From Acidobacteriota bacterium (GTDB lineage Bacteria > Acidobacteriota > Vicinamibacteria > Marinacidobacterales > Marinacidobacteraceae): a DNA stretch of 64,000 bases. A program made the translations under genes and the position numbers. The notes beneath the pieces are model-generated. The model was not told the origin of the DNA. It was given only the letters and a program-made list of their open reading frames with translations, and made no database searches. Location of the stretch: positions 64,556-128,555 of the forward strand of contig JAJEIY010000046.1 of assembly GCA_022828085.1 (NCBI GenBank), in the 5' to 3' direction. Shown piece by piece: positions 58,874 to 64,000 of this stretch (within the stretch, counting starts at the first letter, position 1; each line of letters begins with the position of its first letter).

Positions 58874-61060
58874 TCAACGGAGTGAGGCGACGATTCGCTC
58901 CGCTTCCCGGACCTGATCCGTGAGCGACGACAGGGCCTCGCTCACCACCCGCACGTAGAAGCGCGCGGCGTCCCACTCCTCCTCTTCGATGCCCTCGCGG
59001 ACGCCGGGGATCGTCTTCACGCCGTAGCCGGTATAGAACCCGGGCGCATAGACCTGGTGGCGGAACCACTCCCGGTTGGGGAGGCCCTCGTCGTAGCCCA
59101 GACGGCGCTCCGAGGTGTAGAGAAGCTGGTTCAGTTCGGAGACGCGGACGTTCGCGAGCACCGCCTCGGCGGAGGCGTCGCTCAGGCCGGCGAGTGATTC
59201 CTCGTACCCCTGCCCTGCGTCGCGGAGCGCTTCGAGCGCGCTTTCGATGGCCTCGAAGTCGATCTCTTCGGGCGATTCCATCGCCGCGTGAGTCTCGCGG
59301 ATCTCCTCCACGTAGGTCTCCATGGCGTCCGCCAGCGCGGTGAATCCGAAGGGGAGGATCGCGGCGTTCGCGAGGCGCAGCATCGCGGTGCCGATCAACT
59401 GCGACAGCGCGCGTCCGAACACGAAATCGGCGTCCGAGAACTTCAGGTACCAGTGGAACGAGTCGTAGTTCGAGTGGTAGACCCCACCGGGGCTGTCGCC
59501 GCCGAAACCGAGGTTCAGCGAAGCCATCGTCAGGTGGTCGATGAAGACCGTGTAGTCGGAACCCGATCCGAGGGCGGCGAGCCGCAGGTCGTCGCTCTGC
59601 TCGATCTCGCGGCGGGCGTCCGGATTCGCGGCGGTTTCCAGGCGGCGCGCCCGGGCGGCCTCGAAGAGGCTCACCCCCCGCTCGGGGTCCTCGATGTCAC
59701 CGGCGACTTCGTTCAGGAAACGCTCGAGCGTGTGGCTGCCCGCGAAGCTGAGCCAGCCCTTCCCGGTGCTGTCGGTGTTGATGTAGACGACGCCCTTCTC
59801 GCCCAGGTCGTCCCGGTGCGTCTCGGCCCACTCGGTGGACCCGAGAAGCCCCCACTCCTCGGCGTCCCAGAGGGCGAAGACGACGGTGCGCCTGGGACGA
59901 ATCCCCGCCTGCAGCAACTCCCCGAAGCCGCGAGCCGTCTCCATGAGCTGGACCGCGCCGCTGATGGGATCGGTGGCGCCCGCGCACCAGCCGTCGTGGT
60001 GGTTGCCATGGACGATCCACTCATCGGGGTAGGTGGAGCCTTCGATCCTGGCGATCACGTTGTAGATGGGCCGCACCTGCCAGTCGTAGGCGGTCCGCAT
60101 CCGGACCGTCACGGGTCCGGGACCGATGTGGTAGGTGATGGGGAGGGCGCCCTTCCAGTCGTCGTTCGGCGCGACCGTCCCGCGGAGTTGCTCGAGAATC
60201 GGAAGGGCGTCGCCCCAGGAAATCGGCAGGACGGGGATCCGCACCAGAGTCCGGGCGGTCTCGCGGGTCAGTTTCTCCCGATCCTCCGTCGCTCCCCAGC
60301 CCGGCGTCAGCGGATCGCCCGGGTGGATCGGCATGTCCATGATGGAGCCGCGCTGTACCCCCCACTTGGGGCGGTAGGGACCCTCCGGATACGTGAGTCC
60401 CCGGTAGTAGCCGTCTTCCTCGGGATCGGAATAGATCAATGCCCCGATGGCTCCGTTGTCCTGCGCGAGCTTGGCCTTGATGCCGCGCCAGCTCCGGCCG
60501 TAGCGGGCGAGCACGATCTTCCCCTCGACCGAGATCCCGAGTTCGGCGAGCTTCTCGTAGTCCTCGGGAATCCCGTAATTCACGTAGACCACCTCGCCGT
60601 TCACGTCCCCATCGGCCGCGTAGGCGTTGTAGCTGGGGAGAAGCCCCTGATCCGAGGAGTCCTTGTCTTCCGGGACTCCGGGTTCCGCGAGCCGCAGCGT
60701 GTACGGCTCGGGTCCCAGCACCTCCACATGCCGGTCGGTCGGGATCGGCATGAGCGCTTCGGTCTCCTCGATTGCGGCATCCAGACCGAAGGACCGGAAC
60801 TTCTCGAGGGCGTAGTCGGCCACCCTCTTGCTGCCGTGTCCGAATCCCGCGATATGCGGCTCCTCGGTCATGTACTCCATGTACTCGCGGAGCCGGGCCG
60901 GATCGGGGATGGCCCGGAAGCGCTCTTCGATGGCCCGCTGGTCCTCCCACTGGCCGGCGAGGAAGCCGCGCCGCGGTTCCTCCGACTGGGCGGCGGCCGT
61001 CAGCGGGGTCGCAACGGCCAGGACAAGCAGGGAAAGCGAAAGGACGGATTTGCGGCTCAT
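58874..61060 (-). CDS. M28 peptidase, glutamate carboxypeptidase II-like
   Basis: The 728-residue exported protease has a signal peptide, a PA-type protease-associated domain (around YVNYGIPEDYEKLAELGISVEGKI) and an M28 catalytic domain. The metal-binding order is HGNHHDGW, GATDPISG, WDAEEWGLLGS, NTDSTG and a later YHSNYDSFHWY. A C-terminal helical dimerisation domain follows. This is the layout of PSMA/TfR-like enzymes, which remove C-terminal acidic residues from peptides. ATG at 61060 was chosen for the signal peptide. It diverges from the second M28 gene. Confidence 0.92.
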   Translation of the reverse strand: MSRKSVLSLSLLVLAVATPLTAAAQSEEPRRGFLAGQWEDQRAIEERFRAIPDPARLREYMEYMTEEPHIAGFGHGSKRVADYALEKFRSFGLDAAIEETEALMPIPTDRHVEVLGPEPYTLRLAEPGVPEDKDSSDQGLLPSYNAYAADGDVNGEVVYVNYGIPEDYEKLAELGISVEGKIVLARYGRSWRGIKAKLAQDNGAIGALIYSDPEEDGYYRGLTYPEGPYRPKWGVQRGSIMDMPIHPGDPLTPGWGATEDREKLTRETARTLVRIPVLPISWGDALPILEQLRGTVAPNDDWKGALPITYHIGPGPVTVRMRTAYDWQVRPIYNVIARIEGSTYPDEWIVHGNHHDGWCAGATDPISGAVQLMETARGFGELLQAGIRPRRTVVFALWDAEEWGLLGSTEWAETHRDDLGEKGVVYINTDSTGKGWLSFAGSHTLERFLNEVAGDIEDPERGVSLFEAARARRLETAANPDARREIEQSDDLRLAALGSGSDYTVFIDHLTMASLNLGFGGDSPGGVYHSNYDSFHWYLKFSDADFVFGRALSQLIGTAMLRLANAAILPFGFTALADAMETYVEEIRETHAAMESPEEIDFEAIESALEALRDAGQGYEESLAGLSDASAEAVLANVRVSELNQLLYTSERRLGYDEGLPNREWFRHQVYAPGFYTGYGVKTIPGVREGIEEEEWDAARFYVRVVSEALSSLTDQVREAERIVASLR

Positions 61061-61129
61061 GGCGCGAAATCGTATCCGTCCGAGGCCGAACCGCCCCGGA
61101 TAGACTCGGCGGCTTCGGGAGGGATCACG

Positions 61130-62800
61130 ATGCGAAGCCATCCCCGCTGGAGCGCCCTGACGGTGCCGCTGTTCCTCGTTGCCGCGCCAGCCCCCGGCCA
61201 GACGGACCGCGCTCCGGCACCGGAAGTCGAGTCCATCACCGCCGCCGACCTCCGCGCCGACCTGTTCTTCCTCGCGTCCGACGGGATGCAGGGACGCCTC
61301 AGCGAGACGCCGGAGAACCGCCTCGCCGCCGAGTTCGTCGCGAGCCGTTTCGCGCGGGCCGGCCTGGAGCCCCCGGGCGGCTCGTTCTTTCACGAATACC
61401 GCCTCGCGCACGCCGCGCTGGGCAACGGCAACCGGCTGGAAGTCGTGGGAGAGGTGGTCCGGACAGTGCAACTGCGGGAAGGCTTCTATCCCCAGCGCTT
61501 CTCGCCTTCCGCGGAAGCGGAGGGCGCGCTGGCCTTCGCCGGCTTCGGCATCCAGGCGCCCGCCTACGGCTGGGACGATTGGGAGGGCGCCGATCTATCC
61601 GGCCGCATCGCCTTGATCCTCGACCACGAACCCGGGGAGGCGGATCCGGCGAGTCTCTTCGACGGCCTGGTGACCTCGGAACCGTCGCGCGCGTTCCGGA
61701 AGGCGGTCGCCGCGGCGGGCGCCGGCGCGGCGGGAGTGCTCTTCGTCCGCGACGTCCACCAGCACCCCGGCGACTTCGACTTCGCGGCCAGCGCAGCCGG
61801 CGCCTGGCCGGACCCGCCCCGGCGGGTTCCGCGCGTCACCCTCGCCGAATGGGTGGAATCGGTCGAGATCCCGGCGGCGGTGATCTCGCCGCGGGTGGCC
61901 GAGACCCTGCTGGCGGGCAGCGGCCACAGCCTGGCGAGTCTGGGCGCGATGGCGGACGCCGGCATGAGCGCGCCGCTGGTGCTCGATACCCGGGTTCGGC
62001 TCGCCACCGCGGTCACCCGGACCACCACGCCGGACCGCAACGTGGTCGGGCTGATGCGGGGCGCCGAGGCGCCCGACGAGTGGATCATCCTCTGCGCCCA
62101 CTACGACCACGACGGCGCCGACGGCAATCTCGTCTGGCCCGGCGCCGACGACGACGGCTCCGGTACCGTGGCGCTCATCGAGATCGCCGAGGCGCTGGGG
62201 CGCGCCGCCGCCCGGGGCGAGCGGCCCCGGCGCTCCATCCTGCTCGCCGGCTGGAACTCCGAGGAACGCGGCCTGCTGGGCGCCTGGGCGTACACCCTGA
62301 ATCCCCTGAACCCGCTGGACCGGACGGTCGCGGTGCTGAACATGGACATGATCGGGCGGAACGAGGAAGTCCGGCGTGGGGGCGGGAGACGGTTCCGGGG
62401 CCTCGAGCCCCAGACGGCCGAGTCGAACGCCAATGCCGTGAACATCCTGGGCCACAGCTACAGCCGCACGATGACCGAGATGGTGCGTGCCGCGAACCGC
62501 GAGGCCGAGCTCGACCTCAAGATGCGCTACGACAACAACGAGTCCAACCTGCTGCGCCGGAGCGACCAGTGGCCCTTCCTCCAGACCGGCGTCCCGGCCC
62601 TCTTCTTCCACACCGGGCTCCACCCGGACTACCACACGATCTACGATCGGCCCGAGAAGATCGAATACGAGAAGCTGGAACGGATCGTCCGGCTCGTCTA
62701 TCAACTCGCCTGGGACCTTGCCGACTCCGACGTGCGGCCGGATTTCACCGGGCCGAACCGGGGTTCCGCGCTGCCCGCCGCGACCGGTCCTGGCCGCTGA
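61130..62800 (+). CDS. M28 aminopeptidase with PA domain
   Basis: The 556-residue exported peptidase has a signal peptide (about residues 9-21). A PA-type region follows, then the M28 metal-binding set: AHYDHDGA, GADDDGSGTVAL, WNSEERGLLG, NMDMIGRN and a final HPDYHTIYD. It should release N-terminal amino acids. GGGAGGG lies before the ATG at 61130. It forms a divergent pair with the larger M28 peptidase, and the next gene follows by 12 bases. Confidence 0.92.
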   Translation: MRSHPRWSALTVPLFLVAAPAPGQTDRAPAPEVESITAADLRADLFFLASDGMQGRLSETPENRLAAEFVASRFARAGLEPPGGSFFHEYRLAHAALGNGNRLEVVGEVVRTVQLREGFYPQRFSPSAEAEGALAFAGFGIQAPAYGWDDWEGADLSGRIALILDHEPGEADPASLFDGLVTSEPSRAFRKAVAAAGAGAAGVLFVRDVHQHPGDFDFAASAAGAWPDPPRRVPRVTLAEWVESVEIPAAVISPRVAETLLAGSGHSLASLGAMADAGMSAPLVLDTRVRLATAVTRTTTPDRNVVGLMRGAEAPDEWIILCAHYDHDGADGNLVWPGADDDGSGTVALIEIAEALGRAAARGERPRRSILLAGWNSEERGLLGAWAYTLNPLNPLDRTVAVLNMDMIGRNEEVRRGGGRRFRGLEPQTAESNANAVNILGHSYSRTMTEMVRAANREAELDLKMRYDNNESNLLRRSDQWPFLQTGVPALFFHTGLHPDYHTIYDRPEKIEYEKLERIVRLVYQLAWDLADSDVRPDFTGPNRGSALPAATGPGR

Positions 62801-62812
62801 GGAGATCCCCTG

Positions 62813-63991
62813 ATGCGAAGCGACCAGACACTCCGCCGCGCGCGGGGCTGGATCCTGGCGGCGGCCGTTGCCGCCGGGTGCGCGGCCCCGGAGGCCGAGC
62901 CGGAGCCATCCGATGCGGGCGCGGTTCCGGCCGCGCCGCTCGAGGCGGACCATTTCGTGCCGTCCTCACCGGAGAACGTGAGCTGGGGCTGGTTCCCGAT
63001 CGACAAGGAACCCGTGCTCCGGGTCCGGCCCGGGGAGACCGTCCGGATGGACACCCTCACCCACAGCGGGGCGGTGCAGGATGAGGAGCCGGTCGCCTGG
63101 CTTGCCGCGCTCGGAGTGCCGCCCGAGGAGATCCACCAGGACGTCCTGGACTTCTGGGCCTCGCGGGAGGGACGGCCCCGCGAGGGTCGAAGCGGCCACG
63201 TCATCACCGGTCCGGTGTTCATCGAGGGCGCCGAGCCCGGAGACATGCTCGAGATCGAGATCCTGGCGGTCGAGACCCGGGCGCCGTGGGGCGTCAACAA
63301 CACCTCGCCCCGAGGCGGCGTCTTCTCCGAGAGTTACCCCGGCTTCCGCCCGGACGACCCGGCGCTGGACATCCCCCCGGGAACCCGCCACCTGATCCGG
63401 ACGGGCTGGGTTGACGGACGTGAGGTCGCCTTCCTCGCCGAGGACATCCAGGTTCCGCTGGCCCCGTTCATGGGGATCCTCGCGGTGGCCCCGGACCCGA
63501 TCGTCGGGCAGCCCGGCGTGACCGTTCCCGGGGTCCAGGGCTCGCGGCCTCCCGGAGCCTTCGGCGGCAACCTGGATGTCAAGGACCTGAAGGCGGGAAC
63601 CACCGTCTATCTCCCGGTGTTCCACCCCGGCGCCCTCTTCTATGCCGGCGACCCGCACGGGGCCCAGGGGGACGGCGAGGTCAGCGGCACCGCGATCGAG
63701 CAGTCGCTGAGCGGCGTCTTCCGGTTCGCCGTCCACAAGGGGCGCGCTCCGTCCTCTCCGCGGGCGGAGGACGAGGACTACTACATGGTCATGGGGATCG
63801 ACCTCGACCTGGACCGCGCCGCCCGGCAGGCGACCTGGGAGGTCGTGGAGTTCCTGGGCGAAGAGAAAGGGCTCTCCCCCGCCAAGGCGCTCTCCCTCGC
63901 GAGCATCGCAGTGGACTTCCGCGTGAGCGAGGTCGTGGACCTCACCCAGGTCGTCACCGGGTACATCCCGAAACACATCTTCGTGCCCTGA
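62813..63991 (+). CDS. Acetamidase/formamidase-family protein, lipoprotein
   Basis: The 392-residue protein has a lipoprotein-like signal (AAAVAAGCAAP). The acetamidase/formamidase fold follows, with GPVFIEGAEPGDMLEIEIL, GVNNTSPRGGVF, NLDVKDLKAGTTVYLPVF and DPHGAQGDGEVSGTAIE. These enzymes hydrolyse small amides to ammonia and an acid. GAGGAG precedes the ATG. It lies downstream of the M28 peptidase, consistent with a periplasmic amide/peptide breakdown theme. The gene is complete, ending nine bases before the window edge. Confidence 0.9.
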   Translation: MRSDQTLRRARGWILAAAVAAGCAAPEAEPEPSDAGAVPAAPLEADHFVPSSPENVSWGWFPIDKEPVLRVRPGETVRMDTLTHSGAVQDEEPVAWLAALGVPPEEIHQDVLDFWASREGRPREGRSGHVITGPVFIEGAEPGDMLEIEILAVETRAPWGVNNTSPRGGVFSESYPGFRPDDPALDIPPGTRHLIRTGWVDGREVAFLAEDIQVPLAPFMGILAVAPDPIVGQPGVTVPGVQGSRPPGAFGGNLDVKDLKAGTTVYLPVFHPGALFYAGDPHGAQGDGEVSGTAIEQSLSGVFRFAVHKGRAPSSPRAEDEDYYMVMGIDLDLDRAARQATWEVVEFLGEEKGLSPAKALSLASIAVDFRVSEVVDLTQVVTGYIPKHIFVP

Positions 63992-64000
63992 GCGGCTCTA

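Noticed and set aside
59288-61129. Long plus-strand extension upstream of the second M28 peptidase
   Set aside because: Antisense to the first M28 peptidase; the real start with signal peptide and ribosome binding site is at 61130.
1-64000. CRISPR arrays, rRNA genes or insertion sequences
   Set aside because: No regularly spaced direct repeats, rRNA motifs or transposase genes were seen; the only recombinase is the tyrosine integrase.

Overview
The window is a uniformly high-GC bacterial segment with two different halves. There are no rRNA or tRNA genes to place it. The right half is dense in exported PQQ-like beta-propeller proteins, S9 and M28 peptidases, amidases, a TAXI-type TRAP transporter and a TonB-dependent receptor with a carboxypeptidase-regulatory-like plug extension. 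That repertoire is typical of Acidobacteriota or Gemmatimonadota-like Gram-negative heterotrophs. This is an inference from gene content only.

Positions 1 to about 21.3 kb are part of an integrative or conjugative element. It opens inside virB10/trbI and continues through trbJ-, trbL- and trbF-like genes, two tiny membrane proteins, an unknown 322-residue protein, a lipoprotein, a small conserved protein, a VirD4-type coupling protein and a VirB11/TrbB ATPase. No relaxase, VirB4 or VirB9 is present; these probably lie to the left of the window. A minus-strand cassette at 12.6-10.0 kb encodes an 86-residue protein, an AIM24-like protein, a GIY-YIG/TonB fusion and a 43-residue membrane peptide. 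It diverges from a parA plus ribbon-helix-helix-like partition pair. Two copies of a module follow, each an AbiEii-like nucleotidyltransferase plus an unrecognised partner. One sits behind the partition pair and the other behind a tyrosine integrase; a third, frameshifted partner copy and a coiled-coil lipoprotein come next. GTATG/CATAC palindromic repeats occur at three places in the element. REP-like inverted repeats mark its right end near 21.1-21.2 kb.

Positions 21.35-64 kb look chromosomal. The region 21.3-25.7 kb holds an SRPBCC protein, a carboxymuconolactone decarboxylase-family protein, and a minus-strand operon of a two-domain thioredoxin-fold protein, PBP4 and a lone E1-alpha dehydrogenase subunit. 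The thioredoxin-fold gene has an in-frame TGA exactly where the first cysteine of its second CxxC motif should be, followed by a SECIS-like hairpin. I read it as a candidate selenoprotein, the most striking single observation here.

The region 25.8-33.3 kb has an AtzG-like lipoprotein with an amidase, a metzincin with companions, and a TAXI TRAP transporter. The region 33.3-48 kb contains seven PQQ-like propeller genes, one fused to ankyrin repeats and one carrying EF-hand-like loops. Interspersed are a methyltransferase, an S9 peptidase and an iron-containing alcohol dehydrogenase. The region 48-64 kb carries exported hydrolases, an exported aminotransferase, an amidohydrolase, a YeiH-type permease, the TonB-dependent receptor, a tandem pair of repeat-rich exported paralogues, an EamA transporter, two M28 peptidases and an acetamidase/formamidase. 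The theme of the right half is periplasmic or outer-membrane breakdown of amides and peptides with uptake of the products.
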